Origin: Fasciolopsis buskii
Taxonomy: Eukaryota; Platyhelminthes; Trematoda; Plagiorchiida; Fasciolidae
Length of the DNA: 64,000 nucleotides
Assembly: GCA_008360955.1 (NCBI GenBank)
Contig: LUCM01000026.1
Coordinates: forward strand, 19,566-83,565
Direction of reading: 5' to 3'
Within the stretch, counting starts at the first letter, position 1. The number at the start of each line of letters is the position of its first letter. Both the position numbers and the translations under genes were made by a program. A model generated the notes under the pieces. It searched no databases, had not been told where the DNA came from, and worked only from the letters and a program-made list of their open reading frames with translations. Shown here in pieces: positions 12,370-22,660 of this stretch.

Positions 12370-12586
12370 ATGCAGGAAGATGAAGGTCATACGGAAAAGG
12401 AGCCAGGTAAATCTTCGCAGGCTCTCCACACATCTTGGAAACGCAATGACACTGTACCTATAAAAATACTAGTCCCTTCTGGAGCAGTTGGTGCAATTAT
12501 CGGAAAAGGAGGAGAGTCAATCGCTCAAGTTCAATGGGAAACGGGTGCCAGGATGAAACTTTCCAAACTAAATGACTTCTATCCTG
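12370..12586 (+). CDS. NOVA: NOVA-like KH-domain RNA-binding protein, one exon
   Basis: This exon encodes the first two thirds of a type I KH domain. From the ATG at 12370, residues 30-41 give the first strand ('[12 protein letters not shown]'), residues 45-48 are the RNA-binding GKGG loop within '[12 protein letters not shown]', and residues 62-73 form the second strand ('[12 protein letters not shown]'). NOVA proteins bind YCAY motifs and regulate neuronal splicing; the 'SK..DFYPG' ending and the exon boundary inside the final Gly codon are both typical of that family. The donor is a strong 'cctg|gtaagt' at 12587. The 5' limit is uncertain: an in-frame TAG ends at 12360, so translation may start at 12370, or the exon may begin at an acceptor such as 'aacatag' or 'cttcgcag' nearby. 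The completing exon (expected near 'TERVCLI') was not seen downstream. The residues before the KH domain are short and lysine-rich, unlike the longer vertebrate leader. The family call is from memory but strong. Confidence 0.88.
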
Positions 12587-14648
12587 GTAAGTTTTTATTC
12601 TCGAAACGTCCTGCTTGGGATAGACGCTCCTCATTCTCATGTTTGTCGTGCATGTGCTTGGAGAAGTGGACCTTTCAATAGATTTGTGGTCGAATTCCAT
12701 CGGGTTTTTTTGCGAATATCAAGTCTTCCTGAGGCAAGAACGCCGCATTTGAGCTTTAGGATTTGTCTTCCTTCGCTTGGTTATAAGCACACTCGCAGCT
12801 GCGGTGAAGTCCAGTCACGCTGAAGTGCTCGAAAGTGAACTGAAGCTCTTGTAGATGCTGCCTCACGCAAGCGATGACAAGGAGCTGTGGACAGAATTTA
12901 ACCAATGGAGAGCAAAGGATGGGCTCAGACCGAGGGCGTTTTGCTTCCTCGAACACATGGTAACAGAGAGCTTGGCGACAATGCTCGTTTTTCTCCACAG
13001 GCCAGGTGACCTATGGGTGTTTTCGTCAGCATAGTCACAGTAAATTTTGCTGATGACGATGTTCCTCATAAATGTAGTCTTCACCTGATAAATTTTTTTT
13101 GCGATCCTAACTAGCGGTTGCTGCTGCTGTTGAACATAGCGCTGTTCGGATAAATACGCCCATACTCCTGTTGTACGGTAAGCCTCACAACTACCATGTC
13201 TATGCCACCGTTTGACTTACCCGGGCCCTCCGCTGGTAGTTTAAAGCGTTCCATTGACACATCTGATGGTGTTTCGTTCTACGCTTGTGAAGTAAATTGC
13301 TTCCAATCCATATAACACGGATTACGGAGCACCTAAATGCCAGATATATGACAAAAATGATGTGGATTTTGCGGCTGTCCAATGAGCTAAACAATTTCTA
13401 CCCTAAAGCTCAAAGTTTGGAATCTTGAGTTCGACAATTGGTTTGATAGCATGCAGCAATTCGTGGTCGCCTGACTCACTGTTGCTCCCGGCCCATCGGG
13501 ATTGTGGGTGTTTTCTTGCCGAATTTCACAGTCATGGATGTCGGTTTCCCCTGTTCATTCTGTGAGCCTTCATGCCTTTCACATGTGCAAAATTTCGGCA
13601 ACATGGACCTACCGATTGTCCTACTTGATTTTGAAGTATTTTGAAATGCGTCATCTAGGAACAGTTGGTGACTGTGGTGAGTTCTCATTTTCAGCAAGCT
13701 TATGACTCTTTCCAGACCCGCTTCATCTCCATCCAGGATGAGAGCCTTTTTTGCCTCATATCCTTATGGATTTTATTAGCTAACATCTGACTTTATCGAA
13801 TTTAGTTCTGCGGATGTTCTTTTGTCACTGGAGTTGACAAGTCTACCGAATATACAAAAACCGAACAGCAGAATTAACTTTCATCTTTATGAAGTTCTCG
13901 GCGCGTAATAGCGGTGGAATGTGTGCCCTATGCGGATTGTGACCCATTGCATGTATGTGGGAGGGGGTGGCGGTAGCTTATAGTGGCATGGTGCAACCTA
14001 AGATCGTAGTAATTTAGACTTGGTAACTAATCTTGCGACAGGAGACTGTCCCGTGTAACCAATCTGAGTGATCTCAGTACGTCCATACTACTATATACAT
14101 ATATATCTACCTCGTCGTGAGAGGAAGCTCCACCACATGGTACTGCTAAGAAGGTGGGTGAGATCCGTGACAGATGGGCAATTGTTTTTGTTTTGTTTCT
14201 TTTCAACGTTTTTGATGAATACCGTAAAGGCATTTAGCCTCCTGTTACTGATGTCCATGGAGAGCTAACTCCATTCAGTGTCCTTGTCCGGCTAACCTCG
14301 TCATCTCCACTGTGGACATTGTTAGTTTCGTCATTGCCTTTCAGCTATACTTTATATCAGTCTGGCTTAAGAAGCGAAAAGAAAGCGCAACGCGACAGCC
14401 GCTGGGTAGGAATTCTTAATGCGTAGTTGTACAAGAAGACGTTCTTTTGTAATGAGGCTTTTGGTGTACCAAACGCGAACGCTGGTTCGATCATAATTGA
14501 AGCGGTACTCCCAGGGAGCACAGATGACGGTGCCCACACAGTTATGTGCCGGAAGTCTGTACATCAGTATCCGATCGCATTAACACGGTCATTCAGGCAA
14601 GCACTGTTTTCTTTTTGGTGTCAGATATGCTTGGTTTTTGTGATAACT
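12587..14648. other. Probable intron, no gene seen
   Basis: Follows the KH exon donor. Open frames on both strands at 12750-13084 overlap one another and show no recognised domain. A (GGGGGTGG)-like stretch near 13960 and a short (AT)n run near 14095 are the only simple-sequence features. Confidence 0.55.
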
Positions 14649-14956
14649 AACGTCCGAAAGACTCGTCGACTTGCTGGCTGGAGATACTTAAGGATATGGC
14701 AGTGAACCGTGAACAGTGGCGATCGTGTTGTCATTTTCTATCGAGTCAGAATGATTGAAAGTGTGCGTTTGTGCAGTTAGACTGTGTTTCGTTTGTTAGC
14801 TGCAGCAGCATCTTTTCTTTTCCCGCATGTGTAGGTCCACTCCCTTTTCCCGTTGGATATTCACTCTTTTTATATAAACGTGTAACTCTGGGTAAAGGCA
14901 GTGGTCAGTGAGGCTTGCCTTGCTGTTTAACGCTGAACGATGATGATGATGATGAA
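14649..14956 (+). mobile_element. RTE 3' end fragment with GAT tail
   Basis: Homologous to the 3' end of the RTE element at about 20020-20330: 'gtgttgtcattttctatcgag', 'cagttagactgtg', 'gtaggtccactccc', 'ggatattcactctttt', then 'gtttaacgctgaac' followed by (GAT)n. The short tandem tail is characteristic of RTE elements, which end in simple repeats rather than poly(A). It is 5' truncated, as expected from incomplete reverse transcription. Confidence 0.85.
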
Positions 14957-16274
14957 TTTTGTGACCTGTACATCTGTCGCGCTTCATTTCCAGTAATGCA
15001 GCTCCCAGTTTATATGAAACAGTCAGAAATCTTCCGTATATTGTTGCCCGAGTTGAGCGCGAGCTTAGTGTTCTGCCACGTGGTTTGCTTAAATTGTTAC
15101 TTACCGAACTGCGGTAGTTCTTATGTCAGTCAGAAGAGGTTGAGCTACTAGGATGTTGGAGATGATCGAGGCCATATCATATATAAGTAAGGAAATAGTG
15201 TAGTAGACAGTTCCTTTCGTGTTTTTGCGCTGGGTGGTTTGTTCAGCGATTGTCCTAAGGCAGCTTAGGTAAATGTAGTCTTAGAAAAAAAGTTAGCTCA
15301 TTTAATCTTTAAATTAAACAAAGAAGAAATGAATTGGTGCTGCGGACAGGAAGCGGCAAGAGAGCACTTCTACTTCCAAGATAGACGCTGTGAACTCCCA
15401 ATAGGACCATGTTTGTCCTGCCAATACCCATCTTATAATATAAGCAGCCTGGCTAAATGCCGGAGACTGATACTTTTGCATCCAAAATACCTTCGTTTCT
15501 CTATAATTTTCTTATCATTTGGTCTTTTTTCTCCTCACTATAATTCGATGCTAGGAGGTATTGACCAAAAGCGGAGCACTTTGGTACGGGAATAGTGGTC
15601 CTATGAACTGAACTGACTGAGGAATATCAGAATTTTCGGAAGGATCAGACTACCGGTTCTTCCAGTAAATCCGGAAGTCAGATGGCATCCGTTCCTCTAC
15701 TCGCTTTATCTTGCTCCATTTTGCGGAGTTCTTAATGGCGAACTTTAGAATAACAGTGAGAATGGCACCCTCCCAGTAAAGCCCTGGGTCGAGGTGAATT
15801 TTTCTGTTTTCGGAAATAGTTATCGAGCTTCTTGTGATTTTTCAAGCTTTCAAACGATTTTGTGTTGTTCTGGATAAGCGGAATTGCTTGCATTCAGTTA
15901 GCTGTATGCTCCCCTATGTACGTTAGACGAAGGGCCATTTGAATCCCGTAAAATCGGTGCTGTCCAAAAATGAACAGTCTAAAGGAAACGGGACGCCTGG
16001 CAGGAAGCGAGGAAAATCGAACGATTCGCACACCTCTGACGGAATACCGAAGGTCGGTGGGAGAAGTTTGGGAATGTGGACCCAGGATTAGGGTCAGGAC
16101 GGAGATTACTACCTTCTCCGTGGAGTGGATGGAGAAGGACAAATTCTAGAAGTAAGGAAGTGAAGAGTAATTGTAGGAATTACTAAGTTTGATTTCCTAG
16201 GAGGACATCGCGCATTATCTAGAAGGATCGTCAGAAGCACGCCGACGCCAAACGCTCCTCTCATGATGGCTTAG
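14957..16274. other. Non-coding region
   Basis: No recognised gene or element. Open frames up to 88 codons (15329-15595 plus, 15894-16142 minus) show no domain. Possibly intron of the KH-domain gene. Confidence 0.5.
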
Positions 16275-16410
16275 GTATATATGTATATACATATATATAT
16301 ATATGTACATATATATATATATATATATATTTAGAGTTGAGAAGGCGTACACTGAGCTAATACGTTTATCGTGACTCGTTGTCAAACGTGAATATATATA
16401 TATATATATT
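16275..16410. repeat. (TA)n microsatellite pair
   Basis: Two TA-rich tracts (about 16275-16331 and 16392-16410), interrupted by TGTATA/TACATA steps, flank 60 bases of ordinary sequence. Prone to length variation and slippage. Confidence 0.9.
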
Positions 16411-17206
16411 TCACTGGATTGGAAATGAGCAGGATGGCAACGCAACATGTAACCAGAGTTAAGGGGAAATAATGATGCGCAAGACAACAATTTTTTGTTT
16501 TTACCGTACAGATTTTGTGTTTCTATCTGAGTTCGACAGACAAACAGACAGACCATAATGCTTATTCGCCACAACGAGACTACACCTTGACGTGGTGTGA
16601 CGGCTTGCGTGCCTCCATGATCCAACGAGCTATACAGAATGGCTTATCTCAAGCCGGAGATCCAATCATACCTGCAAGGTCAATGAGTAAAGGCCTGACG
16701 AAGTAGTCTCCTGGTCCTCCAAATCGGGGGTTGATCTGAGTTAGCAGCTCAGTCGGAAAAACGAGTGGAAGAATAAATTATCCAAGTAGATGGGCTTCCG
16801 CTCAGTTTTATCCCGCTGCTTGTGGTCAGGTTCTTGCCAGAACGAAAGGCTTTGGTTGAGAACCCTAATCATTAATCTGCTTAGTGGCTGGACTACCTGT
16901 CAGTACCAGTCCATCAACCCCATGAGTTACAGATAATTCCATACTGCATCGGTCGTCGCGCAGGATAATCAGGACCGCGCTGCCCATTGCATTGAGCGCA
17001 AGTGGGGTGGGTAGTGATGAGTACGCTACTACTCAGAGTTCCCTCTCTTTCATTCAACCTGTCTTTTCTGTCTCCAACCCAATCTGTTTGCCCCTTCTGC
17101 CTACTCATAGTGTCCCCACTGACCACACACCCGATACTCCCAACGGTTCATTGTCAAGTAGTATAGTAAGTGGTTTTATTCTGTTCGCTCACATTTTCTC
17201 AAGCCT

Positions 17207-18000
17207 CGTCAGCCTCTGAATCTCGGTTCCTTCAATTTGTGCACTTTAATGCAGACTTACCAACAGGCGTGTTTGGCTCTGACAATGGGCTCGTTTCCGA
17301 CTGAGTTATGCTGCGTGAGTGAAATACGAATTCAGGATTTGAGTAGAGTAATTCAACTAACTGTGGCAAATGTCTCAAGATATTTTCTGCACACTTCAGG
17401 AGTCGAAGCAGCTGAAGCTGTGGGTCAACGCAGTGTAGGAATAATCTTGAGTGAGAAGGCTAGAAAGGCCCTTTTAGACTGGATCCCAGTCAACAGTCGC
17501 TTATGCACCGTGAGGCTGCAGAGATCTGTCGGTGTCCGGAAGGATAGTAGTGTTAAGCGCAGCTTATTTGTTAACTCAACATACGCTCCAACAGACTGCA
17601 GCACTGACATGGAGAAAGACGAGTTTTACGATCACCTCGTCACACTTGTTCGAAGGAGCAAACGCTCCGACATTGTAAAGGTTTCAGGTGATTTTAATGC
17701 ACAAGTTGGAAAACTTAGTGCATTGGAAGCCTGTTTAGGTTGACGATGCGTCTTGCTTGCTCAGCGAACAGATAACGGCAAAACACCTCTCCAATTCTGT
17801 GCGAAAAGTAACCTATTCCTATCTAGTACGGATTTCCGACACATTTCGCGTCGCACAGCGACATGGCGCTCTAATTCGACAGGTGAGCTGAGTGAGATCG
17901 ACCATATTGCAGTAAGCTACCGTTGGCGCGATTGTGTCCAGAAATGTAGATCGTACTGAACGACGTACGTCGAATCGGACCATGTGTTAGTTTTGATGCG
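17207..18000 (+). pseudogene. RTE endonuclease domain, two stop codons
   Basis: Reads in one frame from about 17207 ('LNLGSFNLCTL'). The catalytic residues of the exonuclease-endonuclease-phosphatase fold are visible: Asn in 'SFNLCTL', Glu in 'VSEIRIQD', then 'STYAPTD', Asp/Asn in 'SGDFNAQVGKL', 'IDHIAVSYRW', and the final 'ESDHVL' His. In life the domain nicks the target DNA to prime reverse transcription. Two in-frame TGA codons break it: 17741-17743, where relatives have a Gly, and 17957-17959, where the minus copies have TGG (Trp). Reading continues in the same frame past both, so these are point lesions. The ATG-independent start is uncertain because the 5' junction of the open frame is not clear. 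The fragment at 10387-11029 shares the first lesion. Confidence 0.9.
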
Positions 18001-18451
18001 ATTTTTGCTGCAGCTCAACGGCCATCGATGCAGACAACAAGACCCATTGGCCGTCGAACGTGTGGTATTCGGCTGTCTGGAACAGCTATAAACAGAAACT
18101 ATCCCAGGAACTAAGAGCTCCGACGAGAGGTGGGATCGAATCAAGCAGGCAATGTATTTGGCAGCAGATTGCACCTGTAGTCCTAGATCTAGCGTTCATC
18201 AAAGATATTGGATCTGGCAAGGGTCGTTGGGTCTAATCGAGCAAAAACACCAGCTGTGTAACTGCAACGAAGTGAATAAGATGTATCGATAGTTACAGTT
18301 TTAGTTTACGATAATCCTTAAGGACTTTCGTGAAAGCTGGTGGTTTAAGGTATCCAAAAAGATAGCGGAAGCTGGGGCTTCAGGTACCAGTCTAAAACTG
18401 GTCAAACGTATAAGCGGCACCAGTGGATGGCCAGCTTCGGTTAGTGAAGTC

Positions 18452-19129
18452 ATGTGCGATAGAAACCGAGAGCTCATCCATGATAAACAACAAAGGCTGA
18501 ACCGCTGGGCTGAGCACTTCAACGATCGGTTTAGCTGGTCGCACGCTAGTGTATTTAGACCGATAGTTGCAGCTGTGAATCCTTGGGAGATGTCAGTCGA
18601 TCCCCTAACGGAAGTCCAAGTGCAGTCAAATATTCGGATTCTGAAGGGAGGAAAAGCAGCCGGTCCCAACCACCTTCCCCCAATTCTTTCCAAACGGGGT
18701 GGAGAACCTCTGGTGAAATCACTTACCTCCTTGCTTCGTGATATTTGGAACAAGGAGCGCATTCCGTTATCGTGGGCGAGTCACTCATTGTACCCATCTT
18801 TCAGAAGGGCACACGGCGTAACTGTAGTATTCATCGTGGTATTAGTTTAATTCCAAAAGTTTTCGGTAATGCTACGCCGTTCGACACCGATTCGCGAGAG
18901 TAATATCCGCGAACAACAGGCCGGGTTTTGTCCAGGTCGAAGTTGCATCGACCAGATATTCACTTTCCGGCAGTTGCTCGAAACGCGCCACACGTACTGC
19001 CGCCCTACGATCGTAGTCTTTGTCGACTTGAAAGGTGCTTTCGACTCCGTCGATCGGCCAAAATTATTGAGTGCTCTTCACTGGGGTGGTACTCCACCGA
19101 AGTTTGTAAACTTGTTGCGACCATTGTAA
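18452..19129 (+). pseudogene. RTE reverse transcriptase, N-terminal half
   Basis: Two open pieces in different frames. The first (18452-18850) covers the region before the fingers: 'LNRWAEHFNDRFSW', 'GKAAGPNHLPPIL' and 'IWNKERIPLSW', then shifts frame near 18800. The second (18869-19129) carries the fingers and palm: 'REQQAGFCPGRSCIDQIFTF' and motif A 'VVFVDLKGAFDSVDR' with the first catalytic Asp of the polymerase. The 'HRGISLIP' motif falls in the gap between them in a third frame. Part of the RTE element's single polyprotein; inactive because of the shifts. Confidence 0.9.
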
Positions 19130-19179
19130 TCGCATACATGTGGTCGTGCCAGCATATACGGCGAACTATGAAGTTCATT

Positions 19180-19953
19180 CGGAACAACTAGCGGCGTTCG
19201 ACAAGGGTGTCCCATCTCTCCATTCTTCTTCAAATTCGTAATGGACGAGGTGATGGAAAATGCTTTAGGAGGTGTCCAAGATTACGCAGATGACGTTTTG
19301 TGTCATTTCGAGTCTGTGGACCATACACAGCGCGCACTAGATGTACTCTCGAGGCCGGTCGCTCGGTTTGGCATGTGCTTTGCACCTTCAAAGTGCAAAG
19401 TGCTGTTACAGGACTAGACGACAGCAGTGCCAAACTTGATACTGGATGGATAGGAACCAAAGAATGTGGATCGTTTCACTTAGCTTGGTAGCTGTGTGTC
19501 GAACGATGGTAGCCCGGCAGTAGAAGCAAACACTTGTATATCGAAGCTCGAGCAGCTTACGCTGGATTGCAGCACTTGTGGTGTCAGTTTAATATCTCAC
19601 AGAAGTTGGAAGATCGTGTATACTGTGCTGCAGTGCGCTCAGTTCTGTTGTATGGTTGCGAGACATGGAGTATGCGTGTCGGAGATGTTCGTCCCTTGGA
19701 GGTTTTCGACCACCGATGTCTACGTATTATGGCTAGGATTGGATGGAGTGACCGGGTGAGGAATGTGAAGGTGAGCAATCTAATACTAGGTTCTGGCTCT
19801 CAGAATACCTTATTTCAGCCTATGAAACTTAGTAGACTGCACTGGTTGGGTCACGTGTTGCGTATGGCGAACACTCGTCTACCATACCCTGTCGTGCCCT
19901 ATTTTGTGTTCCTCTCAAGGAATGGAAGAAGCCACGTGGAGGTCAACAGATGA
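19180..19953 (+). pseudogene. RTE reverse transcriptase palm end and C-terminus
   Basis: From 19180 one frame gives motif B ('SGVRQGCPISPF') and then, after an apparent deletion relative to relatives, motif C 'DYADDVLC' at 19280-19303 with the two catalytic Asp. It goes on through 'FGMCFAPSKCKVLLQD' to a TAG at the place where relatives have Trp. After a frame change, 19534-19953 encodes the C-terminal region: 'ARAAYAGLQHLW', 'YCAAVRSVLLYGCETW', 'VFDHRCLRIMARI', 'LHWLGHVLRM'. This last region is well conserved among RTE-type elements, though its role is unclear. Confidence 0.9.
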
Positions 19954-20330
19954 CGTGGCAACGTGAGATGAGGAAGTGTGCAGTGAACTTAGGTAAAGTA
20001 GGCGTCTCACTTCTTGTTGGTTTGGGCCTGAAAAACTCGTCAACTAAGCTGGTTGGAGAAACTGAAGGAAATTGCAATTAACCATGAACGGTGGTGATTG
20101 TGTTGTCATTTTTTATCGAATCAGAATAATTGAGAGAGTGCGTTTTGTACAGTTAGACTGTGTTCAGTGTGTTGGCTATCGCACTGTCTTTTTTTGCCTA
20201 CGTAGGTCCACTCCCTGCTCCCCTTGGCTATTCACTCTTTTTTATGGAAACCTGTAACTCTAGGGAAAAGGCAGCGGTCAGAGGGTCTTGCCTTGTTGTT
20301 TAATGCTGAACGATTAATATGATGATGATG

Positions 20331-22479
20331 CTAACTTCTGTTATGAGGCTTGTCTCCTAACGTATCCAGCCAGCAGCACTCCTCACCTCGCGGATCCTAA
20401 CCAGGAAGTCGGGAAGCACCAGCCGAGGCCAAAAGCGAAGCTGCCAAGTCATAGCCTCCTTCAACCTTGTCATGCCGGTGCAAAAAGAGCACGAAAACGT
20501 CACAGATGACAAGCATACGCGATACGTAGCCTAAGTCTTCAGGTTTGAACCCATATTATTCGTAGGATTGTTTCAAAGGAAAAAATGCCGATGTTGGGTT
20601 TGCCGAATTTTTAGTCTGTGTAGTATATTGACAAAAGTTTGTGACTAGGTGTCAGTGCCATCCATTTACCGACTGGTCATGGCTTCTAACGAGGAAAATG
20701 TGTTGATTTCTATCCCATTTGGCTTTATCACAACAAGCCATTACACTAGTACTTGTTTTTCCCTACAGTCCTCTCAATTATTTTACGGACTTATGATCCT
20801 AGTTAGTCAACTAATAATGCACTTTACTTTTTTTGGAGGGGGAGCATTTTAAACGCTGATGTTTTTGAGTAGCGTAGTAAAAAGTGTTGATTCGATAGTG
20901 ATGGGCTTTTTGTCCACCGACGGTTTTGATGATCCAACATGATCCTACAATAGTCTGAGACGGAACTAATCAAACAAATGGTGTCTTGATTCCTGCTCCG
21001 ATTAAAGCTGTCGCCTATTCAGATAGCTCGAACCGTATACCAACGCTGTCCAGAAGAAGAGTGTTTACCCTAGAATACGCATTGCAACTTACTTTACTTG
21101 GATCAGTGGAAAACGTCAGGATCTCCGGTTAGTCGTCAGTGCTTGTTCGTGGAAAAAAACTAAATCATGGCGTGTCTGAAGTTCAGTATCAACCATCTCG
21201 CGCCATCAAAAATGACTTGCGATGCACAAGAAACGGGTTAGTGCTTCAGCTGCAGACAATCGTTTAAAAGTAAAGCAACGAATAGTATCCGGATAATAGA
21301 ATCCTGAAATAGCTAAAAACAGACTGTGTATCCAGATATTTGTTTCTGCGTCCATTTAGATCCTGGGCCTTTTGTCTTTACCGGCGGGGACCAAGCGTTG
21401 TTTGTGCATCCTTGTATTGGTTTCCGATTCTCCCGCTGCCACTCACTCACTGACACCTTATAATTGGATTTGGTTTCCTCCTAAAATGTAGGACTTATAC
21501 AATAGTTGTACAGTACGAAGTAAAAGACGGAACATAAGCAACCGCATAGAACGCTTCTTGATTGTATCAGGATTCTTTCAGGTCCTAGCCGCCGGGAATC
21601 AAGCTGATTATCGCATGTCAGCAATTTTGCAGGTCAGTAGATATTGGTCTTACTTAATCCTTCAGTTAAACGTAATTAAAAGAATAATAAAGTCCCGACC
21701 ATGACCCAAAAGTGGCAAACTTCTTAAATAGACACACATCAATGGTATTCTACAGCTTTTTGTTCTTTACCAATGCAGTTTTATGTAACTAAATATAAGG
21801 TTACTCCGTGGCTTTGCTCACCAACAAATGCCTACCCTCAAAGTACTAGCAGAAGTTGGTCGGTCTGATGTGATGTTTAGTGAATGTTATGCTGCTGAGC
21901 GTTTTTCTCGCCAGAAGGAAGTTTATTTTCCCCGAACCAAGTGAGGTGCTGACTTCATTATCGAATGAAAGCGTCAGAACCGATAAACGGATTGCAACGC
22001 ATCAGTCTACTGTTGATAAGTTATATAAGACCGTTCAATCGAATGGGACACAAAAGATGTCACACTGGGGTAAAGCCTCCTTTTTATGTGACTCCCAGTT
22101 AGCCTGAGATGTCAAATCGCGAGGCATGCGAAAATGGATTGCAAAGCCGTAGCGTTTTCCACATTTTAGAGTACTGTCTTCCCAATAGGTTCCTGGAGGT
22201 ATCTTTTAGATATTTAACGCACACTAATTAATGAATTTCAGTAGCTTATGGACTGGCATCTACTGTGCTTGGAAAAGTCTTCATTTTGTATTAGCACAGT
22301 CGCGCACCCAATTGGGTGTATCCCCCATCATCGCAGGGTCTTCTCAGGTTGTCGAGGAAACTACCGGCTGTCATGCTGGTATTTGGAATCCTCGGTGCCT
22401 TTTGCTGGCTTGACGGATCTTCCGGAATCCCTCTAGGAAGTAACTCTGAAGCCAAGTCAACCATGCGCGAGGTACAGCG
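20331..22479. other. Non-coding region
   Basis: No recognised gene or element. Open frames are short and unrecognised (for example 20649-20852 plus, 21880-22107 plus). The stretch just after the RTE tail (20340-20560) is relatively GC-rich but shows no domain. Confidence 0.5.
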
Positions 22480-22660
22480 AACACGAAACTATCCTAATTG
22501 ACATCTGCGGTCGACGGGCTTACCGGCCATTCAGGATACCTACCCCCATTCGAAAGGCTTATTAACTACTCAGTTAGTCACCGGTCTTCAGTGGGTTACA
22601 TGACACTCAGGTCATCCAACCGTTTCGTAGATCAGTCAAAGGCCAGGAGTAAGGTCTCCT
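22480..22660 (+). repeat. Low-copy diverged repeat, copy 1
   Basis: Shares ordered motifs with 44850-45030, 50110-50340 and 55780-55975: 'ggccattcaggat', then a conserved 'aactcagttagtcaccgg' core, and 'ctaagtcaacc' at the end. Similarity is visible by eye but imperfect, as in an old dispersed repeat. No coding capacity recognised. Confidence 0.6.

Larger units (their letters stand above)
16589..20330 (+). mobile_element. RTE-clade retrotransposon, near full length
   Basis: A non-LTR retrotransposon of about 3.7 kb. The 5' leader from roughly 16589 ('ttgacgtggtgtgacggcttg') is shared with the minus copy at 44340-44660, which supports the 5' extent. Then follow an apurinic-type endonuclease (17207 on), a linker, a reverse transcriptase (18452-19418) and a C-terminal region (19534-19953). 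The 3' leader ends in 'gtttaatgctgaacg' and a short ATGATGATG tail at about 20330. Endonuclease plus reverse transcriptase in one open reading frame, a short 3' UTR and a simple-repeat tail define RTE; related families are abundant in trematodes. Several stops and frameshifts make this copy inactive. Confidence 0.93.
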
